This document shows, piece by piece, positions 1 through 8,470 of a stretch of 64,000 nucleotides of DNA. The first letter of the stretch is position 1. Every line of letters begins with the position of its first letter. The notes under the pieces were generated by a model that was not told where the DNA came from, made no database searches, and saw only the letters and a list, made by a program, of their open reading frames with translations. Position numbers and translations under genes: made by a program. This DNA is from Terriglobia bacterium (GTDB taxonomy: Bacteria > Acidobacteriota > Terriglobia > Terriglobales > Acidobacteriaceae), in assembly GCA_020073495.1 (NCBI GenBank), contig JAIQFD010000004.1:361001-425000 (forward strand), read 5' to 3'.

Positions 1-156
1 ATGTCCCCGGCCGTCCTCCAGCCGGATCTCCCCGTGCAGCACGAGGAAATCCGCTCCGGCCGACGAGGGTTTGAATGGCCACTCCAGCGTGATCGTCAGC
101 GGCAGCCCCGCCAACGTCACGCAATACCGGCTAGTCTGATTGGCTTGTGCACTCAT
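1..156 (-). CDS. 5' end of an unidentified gene (partial)
   Basis: An ATG at 156 (complement) opens a frame that stays open to the window edge, giving 52 residues that begin MSAQANQTSRYCVTLAGLPL. The residues alternate hydrophobic and polar as in a beta-rich domain. I do not recognise a family. It is the head of a gene that continues beyond the window and is divergent from the UvrC-like gene; a repeat occupies the space between them. The + strand frame over the same bases looks like a shadow because it runs straight through that intergenic repeat. Confidence 0.5.
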   Translation of the reverse strand, partial: MSAQANQTSRYCVTLAGLPLTITLEWPFKPSSAGADFLVLHGEIRLEDGRGH

Positions 157-194
157 CGCGAATTGAAGATTCTAGCCGTGAAACTGTGTGGGTG

Positions 195-243
195 TCATCC
201 CGAGCGAGGGCGCGCTTCGCGTCCGAGTCGAGGGACCCCTACC
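195..243 (+). repeat. Family A polar repeat, forward copy
   Basis: Form: TCATCC(T/C)GAGCGAG, a variable GC hairpin core (here GGGCGCG-CTTCGCGTCC), then GAGTCGA(A/G)GGACCCCTACC. This entry defines family A. Forward copies all lie left of 20 kb and reverse copies all lie right of 33 kb. Confidence 0.85.
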
Positions 244-311
244 GCCGACCACCCCTCGTGTGCGGCGAGGATTCTGGAAAATCCGCAATCTGAAATCGTT
301 AGAATCTCTCT

Positions 312-1499
312 GTGCTCTCCCGTTCCCTCGACTTCTCGCCTGCCCGCGACGCGGAGATCTTTAATGAGGTCCCTGCGGCGGCCGCGGTGTTCCTGATCCG
401 CGGCGACTCGGGAGAGCCCTACGTCTCCAAGACCGCGAACCTCAAGCGCCGTCTCGTTCGCCTTCTCGGAAAGCCGGAAGAGCACACCCGCAAGCTCTCC
501 CTGCGCGACGTCGCCCGCACGATCGAGTATTCCCTCACCGGCTCCGACTTCGAATCGCAACTCACCCTTTACCGCGCCGTGCGCGCCGTTTTCCCCGAGA
601 AGTATCGCGACAAGCTCAAGCTCCGCTTCGCCCCGCTCGTCCGCTTTCTGCTGGAGAACGAGTACCCGCGCGCCTACGTCACCCGCCGCATCGCCTCGCT
701 GAAGGGCGGATCCGTGTACTACGGCCCCTTCCCTTCGCGCGCCATCGCGGAAAAATTCCTCAACGACTCGCTCGACCTCTTCAAGATCCGCCGCTGTGAC
801 TTCGAGATCCACCCCGACCCGAAGTATCCCGGCTGCATTTATTCCGAGATGAAGATGTGCCTCGCGCCCTGCTTTGCCGGCTGCACCCCCGTCGAGTACT
901 CCGCCGAAGTCTCCCGGGTGCGCGCTTTCCTCGACACCGCCGGGCAGTCCCTCATCCGCGAACTCGAAACCCAGCGCGAGCGAGCTTCTGAACAACTCCA
1001 TTTCGAGCAAGCCGCCGCACTTCACCAGCGCATCGAGAAGATCAAGGCGGCCACACACCTGCCTGACATCATTCGCCCGCTCGACCGCGTGTCTGGCGTC
1101 CTGGTCCAGACCTCGGCGGAAAAGGACTGCGTCTGCCTGTTTCCCGTTGACGCCGCCCGCCTCGCCGACCCCGTCGCATTCTCCCTCCAGCAACACGAGG
1201 GCAAAATGCAGTCCATGGAATCGCGCCTTCAGCAGGCCCTCGGCGCCGCCCCGCGCCCGACCGCCGCCTCCGCGCTGGAACGTATGGAGCACCTCGCCAT
1301 CCTCAAGCGCTGGTACTATCGCTCCAGCAAGGTGGGGGAACTCTTCCTGGTGGACGACTCGGGCGAGCTCCCCTACCGCAAGCTGGTGCGCGGCGTCTCC
1401 CGCGTCTTCCGCGGCGAGAAGGCCGAGACCGACGCCATGTCCACCGCCGCCCGCGAGTACTGGCTGGCACGCACCCGCGAGACGGAGAATCCCGCTTGA
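312..1499 (+). CDS. UvrC/Cho-like protein: degenerate GIY-YIG domain, Cys cluster and UVR motif
   Basis: 395 residues from GTG 312. It matches the N-terminal half of excinuclease subunit UvrC. Residues about 20-100 correspond to the GIY-YIG nuclease, with YVSKT where UvrC has YVGKA and the first motif degraded to AVFLI. Cys162, 175, 183, 187 and 191 form the UvrC-type Cys cluster (CIYSEMKMCLAPC). Residues 216-246 are a UVR/UvrB-binding helical hairpin. The RNase H-like nuclease and the HhH repeats of full UvrC (about 600 residues) are absent, so the plan resembles E. coli Cho plus a UVR motif. Catalysis is doubtful because the first Tyr and the Gly of YIG are changed; a UvrB-binding accessory role is an inference. 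The stop overlaps the folC start by 4 nt (TTGA), so the two are probably co-translated. Confidence 0.75.
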   Translation: MLSRSLDFSPARDAEIFNEVPAAAAVFLIRGDSGEPYVSKTANLKRRLVRLLGKPEEHTRKLSLRDVARTIEYSLTGSDFESQLTLYRAVRAVFPEKYRDKLKLRFAPLVRFLLENEYPRAYVTRRIASLKGGSVYYGPFPSRAIAEKFLNDSLDLFKIRRCDFEIHPDPKYPGCIYSEMKMCLAPCFAGCTPVEYSAEVSRVRAFLDTAGQSLIRELETQRERASEQLHFEQAAALHQRIEKIKAATHLPDIIRPLDRVSGVLVQTSAEKDCVCLFPVDAARLADPVAFSLQQHEGKMQSMESRLQQALGAAPRPTAASALERMEHLAILKRWYYRSSKVGELFLVDDSGELPYRKLVRGVSRVFRGEKAETDAMSTAAREYWLARTRETENPA

Positions 1500-2980
1500 T
1501 CACCTACCAGCACGCGGTCGAGAAACTTCTCGAGCTGGGCCACGAGCTCCATGCCACTCCGTCGAATAAGTTCGACCTCGCCTATGTCCGCGTGATGCTC
1601 GACGCCCTCTCCCATCCCGAGCGCCGCTTCGCCGCCGTACTCATTGCCGGCACCAACGGCAAGGGCTCGACCGCCGCCACGCTCGAGTCCATCCTCCGCG
1701 CCGCCGGACATCGCACCGCCCTTTACACGTCTCCTCACCTGGTACGCGTGAATGAGCGCATCCAGGTGGACGGCGAGGAGATCACCGACGCCGAGTTCGC
1801 CGTCGTCTATGACCGCGTCGAAGCTGTGGTCCAGGACCTGCTTGCCAAGGACACGCTCCCCTGGCACCCCAGCTTCTTCGAGATGCTCACCGTCATGGCC
1901 TTCGAATACTTCGCCATGTCGGGGGTGCAGATCGCGGTGCTCGAGGTCGGCATGGGCGGCCGCCTCGACGCCACCAATGTGGTCGAGCCCATCGTCGCCG
2001 TCATCACCGACGTCGCCCTCGACCACCAGAGGTTCCTCGGCGACACCATCACCCAGATCGCCCGCGAAAAGGCCGGCATCATCCGCCCGGGCGGTATCGT
2101 GGTCACCCTGCCGCAGCACCCCCAGGCCAACGACGTCATCGGCAATACCATCCTCGACCGCGGCGCCACCGCCATTACCGCCGTGCCCTATGTGCCTCCA
2201 GTTTCGCCGGGAGCTGATTTGAATGGGCGCGGTGTCAGTAATTTGAAGGGGCACGGCTCCAGTGATTTGAAGGGGCACGGCTTCAGCCGTGCCAATACCG
2301 GCCAAAAAGATGGAGGGGCTTTAGCCCCTGAGGGACCCGATCCTTCGCGAAACGTGGAACGCGAAACGCGAAACGTCTATCCCCTTATGGTTCAGGGCCA
2401 GCAGATTCTCGTCGACTCTCCCCTCCTCGGCCGCCACCAACTCCGCAACATCGCGCTGGCCATCGCCGCCGCCGAGCAGGTGAACAACTTCGGATTCCGC
2501 GTGATCGCGCAGGACATCGAGCGCGGTATCCGCGACACCCGCTGGCGCGGCCGCTTTCAGCGCCTCGCGCCACATGACGCCTGGCCCGAGATCATCCTCG
2601 ACGTTGCCCACAATCCGGCCGGCGCCTGGGCCCTGCGCTCGACGCTTTCCGAGTGCGTCGGCGAGCGTCCGCTCACCTTTGTCTTCGGCGCCATGCGCGA
2701 CAAGGCCATCGCCGAGATCGCCGAGATCCTTTTTCCGCTGGCCGCGCACGTCATCGCCACCCACGCCCACAACCCGCGCGCCGCCACCCCCGACGAGATC
2801 CGCCACGCCGCCGCCCGCGCCGCTGCCGACATCGAGCCCGCCGATTCCGTCCCAGCCGCCCTTGACCGTGCCCGCGATCTTGCCGGCAGCCACGGCCTCA
2901 TCGTCGTCACCGGCTCGATCTACATTGTTGGGGAAGCGCTTGCGGTGCTCTCGCGGCAGCTCGCTGCGCGCCAGGTGTAG
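1496..2980 (+). CDS. folC: Folylpolyglutamate/dihydrofolate synthase with an in-frame repeat insertion
   Basis: 494 residues from TTG 1496. FolC adds glutamate to (dihydro)folates with ATP in the cytoplasm. The Mur-ligase P-loop AGTNGKGST is at residues 51-59. The motifs YTSPHL, EVGMGGRLDATN and, in the second domain, LDVAHNPAG are all present. FolC is usually about 420-450 residues. The surplus is a roughly 55-residue stretch (about 240-295) encoded by an intergenic repeat at 2215-2380, lying just before the strand VYPLMV that leads to the C-terminal domain. The frame remains open on both sides. The gene is coupled to the UvrC-like gene upstream, and plsC begins 3 nt after its stop, so the three form an operon. 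A CADD-like candidate pABA synthase lies 2.6 kb downstream. Confidence 0.92.
   Translation: MITYQHAVEKLLELGHELHATPSNKFDLAYVRVMLDALSHPERRFAAVLIAGTNGKGSTAATLESILRAAGHRTALYTSPHLVRVNERIQVDGEEITDAEFAVVYDRVEAVVQDLLAKDTLPWHPSFFEMLTVMAFEYFAMSGVQIAVLEVGMGGRLDATNVVEPIVAVITDVALDHQRFLGDTITQIAREKAGIIRPGGIVVTLPQHPQANDVIGNTILDRGATAITAVPYVPPVSPGADLNGRGVSNLKGHGSSDLKGHGFSRANTGQKDGGALAPEGPDPSRNVERETRNVYPLMVQGQQILVDSPLLGRHQLRNIALAIAAAEQVNNFGFRVIAQDIERGIRDTRWRGRFQRLAPHDAWPEIILDVAHNPAGAWALRSTLSECVGERPLTFVFGAMRDKAIAEIAEILFPLAAHVIATHAHNPRAATPDEIRHAAARAAADIEPADSVPAALDRARDLAGSHGLIVVTGSIYIVGEALAVLSRQLAARQV
2215..2380 (+). repeat. Intergenic-type repeat inside folC
   Basis: Contains two direct copies of GATTTGAAGGGGCACGGC, then the hairpin GGCACGGCTTCAGCCGTGCC, then GGGGCTTTAGCCCCTGAG, and ends in a CGAAACG-type triple repeat. 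The hairpin pair is the same element as at 19372-19429 and 20159-20216, where it is non-coding. Confidence 0.8.
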
Positions 2981-2983
2981 CGC

Positions 2984-3796
2984 GTGGAACAACCATCCCA
3001 ACTCCGCCTCCGCCTGAGCTGGATCCGCGGCATCTTTTTCTTCAACCCGCTGATCTACTCCTACACCATCATCCTCGGGACGCTTTCCCTGCTCTCATCC
3101 TTCTTCGACCGCTCCGGACGCATCCAGCACGGCTTCGCGCGGCTCTGGTCCTGGCTGATCCTGAAGACCATCATGTCGCCCGTGCGGGTCACCGGCCTCG
3201 ACAAGATCGACACTTCCAAGCCCCAGATCTACGCCTCCAACCACATCTCCGCCCTCGACATCCCCGTGCTCTACGTCCACCTGCCCTTCCAGTTCCGCAT
3301 CATGGCCAAGAAGGAACTGTTCCGCTATCCGTTTATGGGCTGGCACCTGAAGCGCTCCGGCCAGGTGCCCATCGAGCGCGACAATGCCATCGCCTCCATC
3401 CGCGCCCTCAACCGTGCCACGGAAAGCCTTAAGGCAGGCATGCCGCTGGTGGTCTTCCCGGAAGGAGGCCGCTCCGCCACCGGACAGGTGCAGCCCTTCA
3501 TGCCCGGCGCTTTCTATGTCGCCATCAGGGCGCAGTGCGAAGTCGTGCCCATCGCCCTGGTCGGCACTTACGAACTGCTGCCCATGAATACCTTCCACAT
3601 CAAGCCGCGTCAGCTCGAGATGGTCGTCGGCGAGCCCATCTCGACCGCAGGATTCACCACCAAGCAGATGAGCGCGCTCGCCGCCACGGTCCAGAAAGCC
3701 GTCGAAGACCTCTACTACGCCCGCAGCGCCGTCCCCGACCCACGCACCTCCGCGGCTATCGCCGGTCCCGCCGAAACCGGGCAAAACATAAGGTGA
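2984..3796 (+). CDS. plsC: 1-acyl-sn-glycerol-3-phosphate acyltransferase
   Basis: 270 residues from GTG 2984. It acylates lysophosphatidate to phosphatidate at the inner membrane. The family motif NHxxxxD appears as NHISALD (residues 86-92) and the substrate-binding motif FPEGxRS as FPEGGRS (159-165). A hydrophobic anchor near residues 17-40 precedes the catalytic domain. The gene follows folC by 3 nt, so it is the last gene of the UvrC-like/folC/plsC operon; two family A repeats follow it. The Ala/Pro-rich tail after about residue 245 is not part of the enzyme fold. Confidence 0.92.
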   Translation: MEQPSQLRLRLSWIRGIFFFNPLIYSYTIILGTLSLLSSFFDRSGRIQHGFARLWSWLILKTIMSPVRVTGLDKIDTSKPQIYASNHISALDIPVLYVHLPFQFRIMAKKELFRYPFMGWHLKRSGQVPIERDNAIASIRALNRATESLKAGMPLVVFPEGGRSATGQVQPFMPGAFYVAIRAQCEVVPIALVGTYELLPMNTFHIKPRQLEMVVGEPISTAGFTTKQMSALAATVQKAVEDLYYARSAVPDPRTSAAIAGPAETGQNIR

Positions 3797-3815
3797 CGAG
3801 AAGCTTCCAATTGGT

Positions 3816-3893
3816 GTCATCCTGAGCGAGCGCGGCGTTCTTCGCCGCGCGAGTCGAAGAGCCTGCCCCGAGCAAAGCCGAGGGGACCCCTAC
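3816..3893 (+). repeat. Family A repeat, forward, compound copy
   Basis: The core hairpin is CGCGGCGTTCTTCGCCGCG, followed by a second GAGC(A/G)AAG half-unit before GGGGACCCCTAC. A more decayed copy follows at 3909-3955. Confidence 0.8.
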
Positions 3894-4000
3894 TCTGAAA
3901 AGGACACCGTCATCCCTAGCGTGCGCCCGGGTTTGGCGCGAGTCGAGGGACCTGCATTTCAACTTCTCTGCGCTCTCTGCGACCTCTGCGGTGAAATGGT

Positions 4001-5494
4001 TTACTTCTTCGATCGCGCCACCTCGCCCATCTCGCTTGCGATCTTCTCCACCAGCCCGCCCTGGTAAAGATCGAAGTGGTCGCGGCCTTCGATGTAGGTG
4101 ACCTTCGCATCCGCATTCAGCTCCTTCAGCGTCTGCTCCAGCAGCCGTGCCGCATCGTTCAGATAGAAATTGTCCGCCGTGCCCACCCACAGGTGGATCT
4201 TCCCCCGCAGCTCCGGCCCCAGCCGTTTCCAATTGCGCCGCAGGTATTGGTCGATGTCGTACCGCTCCTCCCAGCTCTTGACCACGAACGGGTCCAGCGC
4301 GCCCGTCTCGCGATCGAACAATTCCATGGGACGCCCGTCTTCCCCGCGCGGGCTGAACACCGCGTCGAATGATTGGATCTGCCCGCCGTAGTCGCCCAGA
4401 ACCCGCTCGAGCTGCACATATTCCTTCATGGACATGATCTGCTTGCCGTGGAAGCGCACCAGGTTCCGCTCTTTCCCTTCGGCGGTGTAATAAAAATTGT
4501 CGCCGCGCAGCAGGTCGATGTCGGTGAAACTGCGGAAATCCTCCGGGTCCGGCGATGTGGACCACGTCCCGCCGAACACGCGTGGATAATTGATCTCCAG
4601 CCACAGCGACGACCACCCGCCCGACGAATGGCCCGTCAGCAGCCGCCCCTGCGGCTTCCCGTCCATGCGGAACTTTTTCTCCAGAAATGGAATGAACTCT
4701 TGCGTCAGCGCCTGTCCCCACGGCCCGTTGTTCACCGAATCCGCGAACTCGTGATGTCCCAGCGGGCACTCGCCGTTCAGAAACACGTAGATCATCTCCG
4801 GGACCTTGCCCGACGCCATCTTCTTGGCGAGTATCGGCGCGTCGCGATGGCCGATGTCCAGGTGGTTTCCTCCGAAGCCGTGGATCACGTACACCGTCGG
4901 GTACCGCCGCGCGGTCTCCCTGGCGTAGCTCGGCGGCAGCAGCACCACTGCATCCATGCGGATTGGTCGCCCCCAGAACCGGCTCAGCGACGCGCTTTCC
5001 ATTGAGACCACTTTCTGCGTCTCCGTCTCCGCGAACGCCCCTTCCGGCACGCGCTGGCTCAGCGTCAGCGCGACTGGTCCCGCCTTAGCGGGGTCGAACC
5101 CGCGCTCCATCACCACCTCGCTTCGCAGGTCGCCGCCGTCCGTGCGCTCCCTGTAGGCGTAGTTGTGGTTCACGTCGAGCAGCGCCATGAACTGGTAATC
5201 CCCCGCCGGCGCCTCGGCGAAGGACTTGGGAAAGACCAGCGTGGGCGCCACCTCCAGCGGCTTGCCTGGAGCCAGGTCGTGCACCTCCACCGCCTCCTCC
5301 CACACTTTTGTGGGCTCCATCAAGTTCGGCTCCAGCACCTCTCCAGCTTTGCTGCCCGGCGTCATAAACACGATCAGCCGCCCCGACACCGGCTTCTCCG
5401 AAAGGCCCGGCGCCAGCGTGATCTGGAAGCGCACCGCGTTCTGCGCCAAGGCGTTGGCAGCAAGCAGTAACACCAGGACTATTCGACCGATCAT
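4001..5494 (-). CDS. Exported alpha/beta-hydrolase of the esterase D family
   Basis: 497 residues from ATG 5494, chosen because GGAGGA lies 5-10 nt upstream and the protein then starts with a signal peptide (MIGRIVLVLLLAANALAQ). A longer frame upstream only translates a heptad repeat. The C-terminal half (after about residue 180) is an esterase domain (PF00756 type): oxyanion region YVIHGFGG, nucleophile elbow GHSSGGW, and a late GRDHFD supplying the acid/His region. The N-terminal half is beta-rich and may be an accessory domain. A periplasmic or secreted carbohydrate or peptide esterase is likely; the substrate is unknown. The gene is single and convergent with plsC. Confidence 0.82.
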   Translation of the reverse strand: MIGRIVLVLLLAANALAQNAVRFQITLAPGLSEKPVSGRLIVFMTPGSKAGEVLEPNLMEPTKVWEEAVEVHDLAPGKPLEVAPTLVFPKSFAEAPAGDYQFMALLDVNHNYAYRERTDGGDLRSEVVMERGFDPAKAGPVALTLSQRVPEGAFAETETQKVVSMESASLSRFWGRPIRMDAVVLLPPSYARETARRYPTVYVIHGFGGNHLDIGHRDAPILAKKMASGKVPEMIYVFLNGECPLGHHEFADSVNNGPWGQALTQEFIPFLEKKFRMDGKPQGRLLTGHSSGGWSSLWLEINYPRVFGGTWSTSPDPEDFRSFTDIDLLRGDNFYYTAEGKERNLVRFHGKQIMSMKEYVQLERVLGDYGGQIQSFDAVFSPRGEDGRPMELFDRETGALDPFVVKSWEERYDIDQYLRRNWKRLGPELRGKIHLWVGTADNFYLNDAARLLEQTLKELNADAKVTYIEGRDHFDLYQGGLVEKIASEMGEVARSKK

Positions 5495-5540
5495 CAGTCC
5501 TCCAGGAAAACCGACCGATTCTACGCTCGCGCGTTGTCCA

Positions 5541-5565
5541 CTGAGTACTGAGTACTGAGTACTCA
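5541..5565. repeat. Family B heptad repeat (TGAGTAC)n
   Basis: Three tandem units of TGAGTAC between the esterase and CADD-like genes. Other arrays are at 16640-16660 (before gyrA), 34117-34151 (inside mnmE) and 41841-41868 (inside yidD). Confidence 0.85.
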
Positions 5566-5627
5566 CTTGTGACTTCGCAGACGCTGCCGTATCATTTTCA
5601 GTGCCATATTGGCCCGAGGCTTCCCCC

Positions 5628-6326
5628 ATGGAACCGCAAGAATTCTGGCGCGAGATGGAGCGCCGCATCGCTCCCTACGATCTTCTCTGTCATCCTCTCT
5701 ACAAGGCCTGGAGCGCCGGCGAACTCACCCGCGAAGACCTGAAGCAATACGCTTCCGACTATTACCACCACGTTGCGGCTTTCCCCACCTATCTCAGCGC
5801 GTTCAACGCCCGCCTTTCCGCCGGGCCGCTGCGCGAGGCGGTGATGGCCAATTACAGCGATGAGCTCGGCGTCGGCTCCCCCGACGGACGCCCCCACGAC
5901 GAGATCTGGCTCGACTTCGCCGAAGGCGTAGGCGCGCATGCCGCCGAGGTCCGCGCCCAGCAGCCCGTCCAGGAAGTGCGCGACCTGATCGACACTTTCC
6001 TGCGCATCGCACGCACCGCATCCAATCCCGAAGTGATTGCCGCGTTCTGGGCCTACGAGTCTCAAGTCCCGCGCCTCGCCCGCGAGAAGTACGTCAAGCT
6101 GCGCGAGAAGTACGCGGCCGACGATGTCACTTGCGGCTACTTCGACCTGCACGCCATCGCCGACGTCTACCACGCCCAGACCTGGAAGCGGAAACTGGGC
6201 TACGAGCTGCGCGACAATCCTGGCCTCGAAGAGGCCGCGCTCAACGCCGCCGAAGAGGCCGCCAAGGCCCTCTGGCGCGCCCTCGACGGCATCGACCGCA
6301 AGCGCAAGCAACGCGTCGCCGCCTAG
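5628..6326 (+). CDS. CADD/PqqC-like heme-oxygenase-fold protein, candidate pABA synthase
   Basis: 232 residues from ATG 5628 (MEPQEFW). The sequence LTREDLKQYASDYYHHV followed by AFPTYLSAFN, and later YFDLHAIADVYHAQ, fits the TenA/PqqC/CADD superfamily. The closest subgroup I recognise is CADD, the self-sacrificing di-metal oxygenase of Chlamydia that makes p-aminobenzoate from one of its own Tyr residues. Metal-ligand-type Glu/His residues are visible in these motifs. Assignment to CADD over PqqC rests on motif similarity and on the lack of any pqq gene here; folC nearby is weak support for a folate role. It is divergent from the esterase. Confidence 0.7.
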   Translation: MEPQEFWREMERRIAPYDLLCHPLYKAWSAGELTREDLKQYASDYYHHVAAFPTYLSAFNARLSAGPLREAVMANYSDELGVGSPDGRPHDEIWLDFAEGVGAHAAEVRAQQPVQEVRDLIDTFLRIARTASNPEVIAAFWAYESQVPRLAREKYVKLREKYAADDVTCGYFDLHAIADVYHAQTWKRKLGYELRDNPGLEEAALNAAEEAAKALWRALDGIDRKRKQRVAA

Positions 6327-6418
6327 ATGACATAATCTACGACCCGGGTCCCCTGATCGCCATTCCGGTGACCCGGTTTTGTTTGAGCTAGAAGCTAGTA
6401 GCTAGGAGCTAGCAGCTG

Positions 6419-6826
6419 ATGCCCAAACCCGTTCCCCCCGGCGCTCGCGCCGAGATTGAAGAAACCGTCACCCACGAGCTCACCCTCACCGCGCACCATC
6501 CTGAGCTGCCGCCCGTCTATTCCACGCCCGACATGGTCCGGCTCATGGAGACTGCCTGCTTCTACGCCCTCCAGCCTTACGCCGAGGGCGACGAGATCAC
6601 CGTCGGCACCGCCATCCACGTCACCCACACCGCCCCCACCGGCATCGGCGCCAAGGTCAAGGCCGAGGCCGTGCTCGAATCGCTCAACGGCCGCTTCTAC
6701 ACCATGCGTGTCCGCGCCTGGATGTCGAACGGCAGCGGCGGCTGGCAGGAGATCGGCTCCGGCACCGTCGACCGCGCCTTCGTCAGCGTCGGCAAATTCC
6801 TCGCCCGCATGTCCAAGAAGTCCTAA
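6419..6826 (+). CDS. Hot-dog thioesterase, FlK-like
   Basis: 135 residues from ATG 6419. The pattern matches single-domain hot-dog thioesterases related to fluoroacetyl-CoA thioesterase FlK (COG5496): a TPDMVRLMETAC helix carrying the catalytic-type Glu, then TVGTAIHVTHTAPTGIG with the conserved His. Such enzymes hydrolyse small acyl-CoAs in the cytoplasm; the physiological substrate is unknown. The start is preceded by the short repeat GCTAGTAGCTAGGAGCTAG instead of a clear Shine-Dalgarno, so the exact start is uncertain. It lies 92 nt after the CADD-like gene on the same strand. Confidence 0.8.
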   Translation: MPKPVPPGARAEIEETVTHELTLTAHHPELPPVYSTPDMVRLMETACFYALQPYAEGDEITVGTAIHVTHTAPTGIGAKVKAEAVLESLNGRFYTMRVRAWMSNGSGGWQEIGSGTVDRAFVSVGKFLARMSKKS

Positions 6827-6836
6827 GTCGATTTGC

Positions 6837-6883
6837 GTCATCCTGAGCGAGGGCGCGCTCCGCGCCCGAGTCGACGGACCCTC
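6837..6883 (+). repeat. Family A repeat, forward copy
   Basis: Core GGGCGCGCTCCGCGCCC. A related CCTGAGGGGCTTTAGCCCC unit follows at 6928-6955, joined to a longer element ending near 7026 that recurs at 10044-10165. Confidence 0.8.
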
Positions 6884-7079
6884 GGCCAAAACTACTTCTT
6901 ACCGTTGTCATCCTGAAGTGTTGTCATCCTGAGGGGCTTTAGCCCCGAAGGACCTCGGAGCCCCTGGCACGACCAGTGCCGTGAATCGGTTTCTCCGCAA
7001 ATGTCCGCAACTCCAGCCTTACGACTGACGCCATTCCCCTGTGCTCCTCCGTGCCCTCTGTGTTTAAATCTTCCCTCCC

Positions 7080-8348
7080 ATGCGCAAACTCGCTTTCGCT
7101 CTCGTCCTGCTGCTCGCCACCATCGCCACCGCCCAGGTTCGCACCGTCGTCCGCGCCGGACGCCTCCTCGACGTCAGGACCGGCCAGCTCCTCCGCAATC
7201 AGGCCATCGTCATCGAAGGCGACAAGATCGTCTCGGTTGGGGCCGCTGCCGACACCAAGGGCGCACAGGTCATCGACCTGCCCAACGCCACCGTTCTCCC
7301 CGGCCTCATCGACGTGCACACGCACCTCACTTACGATCCCGGCAACATCGCCATGCAGATTGTGACCAACTCCGGCGCGCGCGAGGCGCTGATCGGCGCC
7401 AGGAACGCCCGCATCACCCTGGAGGCCGGCTTTACCGCCGTGCGCAACGTCGGCGCCTACCACTATGCCGACATCGCCCTGCGTGACGCCATCAACGCCG
7501 GCGACATCCCCGGGCCCCGCATGCTCGTTTCCGGTCCCGCTCTCAGCATCACCGGCGGACATTGTGACGACAACCTTCTTCCCTTCGAGTACCACCACAG
7601 CGCTGAGGGCGTGGCCGATGGCGTCGAAGCCGTCCAGCACAAGACTCGCGAGATCATCAAGTACGGCGCCGACTTCATCAAGGTCTGTGCCACCGGCGGC
7701 GTGCTCTCCAGGGGCGACGACCCCCGCCACTCCCAGTACACCCTGGAGGAGATGAAGGCCATCGTCGCCGACGCCCACCGCCTCGGACGCAAGGTCGCCG
7801 CCCACGCCCACGGCGCCGAGGGTATCCGCTGGGCCTCCATGGCCGGCGTCGACTCCATCGAGCACGGCTCCTACATCGACGACGCCGCCATCGCCGAGAT
7901 GAAGAAGAATGGCACCTATCTCGTGCCTACGCTCTTCCTCCAGCAGTGGTTCCTGGAGAACGCGGAGAAGGTCGGCGCCCCCCGCTACGCCATCGACAAG
8001 GCGAAGATGGTCTTTCCCGAAGCGCAGAAGAACCTGAAGCACGCCATCCAGAGCGGCGTGAAGGTCGCACTCGGCACCGACTCCGCCGTCTACCCCCACG
8101 GCCTCAACGCCGGCGAGTTCGCCGTCTACGTCAGGATGGGCATGACCCCGATCCAGTCCATCCAGACCGGCACTATCAACGCCGCCGATCTCATGGGCTG
8201 GTCCGGCCGCGTCGGCGCCCTCGAACCCGGCAAGTTCGCCGACCTCATCGCCGTGGACGGCGACCCCACACAGGACGTCACCACCCTCCAACACGTGAAG
8301 TTCGTCATGAAAGGTGGCAAGGTCTACAAGAACGAGTACGCCAAGTAG
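7080..8348 (+). CDS. Exported amidohydrolase (imidazolonepropionase/prolidase-like)
   Basis: 422 residues from ATG 7080 with a signal peptide ([19 protein letters not shown]). This is the metal-dependent amidohydrolase superfamily (COG1228 type). The first metal motif is HTHLTYD, a possible bridging Lys sits in [13 protein letters not shown] and IEHGS supply further His ligands, and [11 protein letters not shown] carries the catalytic-type Asp. The C-terminal part [13 protein letters not shown] is typical of the family's beta-sandwich closure. Characterised relatives are Xaa-Pro and Xaa-Arg dipeptidases; the substrate here cannot be read from sequence. It is followed after about 120 nt by the GrdB-like selenoprotein, with an AATTACCCGATTACTC-type repeat in between. 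Confidence 0.85.
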   Translation: MRKLAFALVLLLATIATAQVRTVVRAGRLLDVRTGQLLRNQAIVIEGDKIVSVGAAADTKGAQVIDLPNATVLPGLIDVHTHLTYDPGNIAMQIVTNSGAREALIGARNARITLEAGFTAVRNVGAYHYADIALRDAINAGDIPGPRMLVSGPALSITGGHCDDNLLPFEYHHSAEGVADGVEAVQHKTREIIKYGADFIKVCATGGVLSRGDDPRHSQYTLEEMKAIVADAHRLGRKVAAHAHGAEGIRWASMAGVDSIEHGSYIDDAAIAEMKKNGTYLVPTLFLQQWFLENAEKVGAPRYAIDKAKMVFPEAQKNLKHAIQSGVKVALGTDSAVYPHGLNAGEFAVYVRMGMTPIQSIQTGTINAADLMGWSGRVGALEPGKFADLIAVDGDPTQDVTTLQHVKFVMKGGKVYKNEYAK

Positions 8349-8470
8349 ATTGGGAGACGAGCAATTGGGTAATTGCTTCCCGAAATGGTTCTCAATTACC
8401 CGATTACTCAATTACCCGATTTTTGCGTCCTCGCTTCGCCGCGACGCATCTGTCTCTCCCGATGCTCCAA

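Noticed and set aside
1-396. 131-residue + strand frame at the window start
   Set aside because: It runs through a family A repeat and has no family features. The - strand frame 1-156 has a better start and composition.
5495-5668. Upstream extension of the esterase gene
   Set aside because: It translates the heptad repeat (STQYSVLS) and lacks a ribosome-binding site. GGAGGA plus a signal peptide support ATG 5494.
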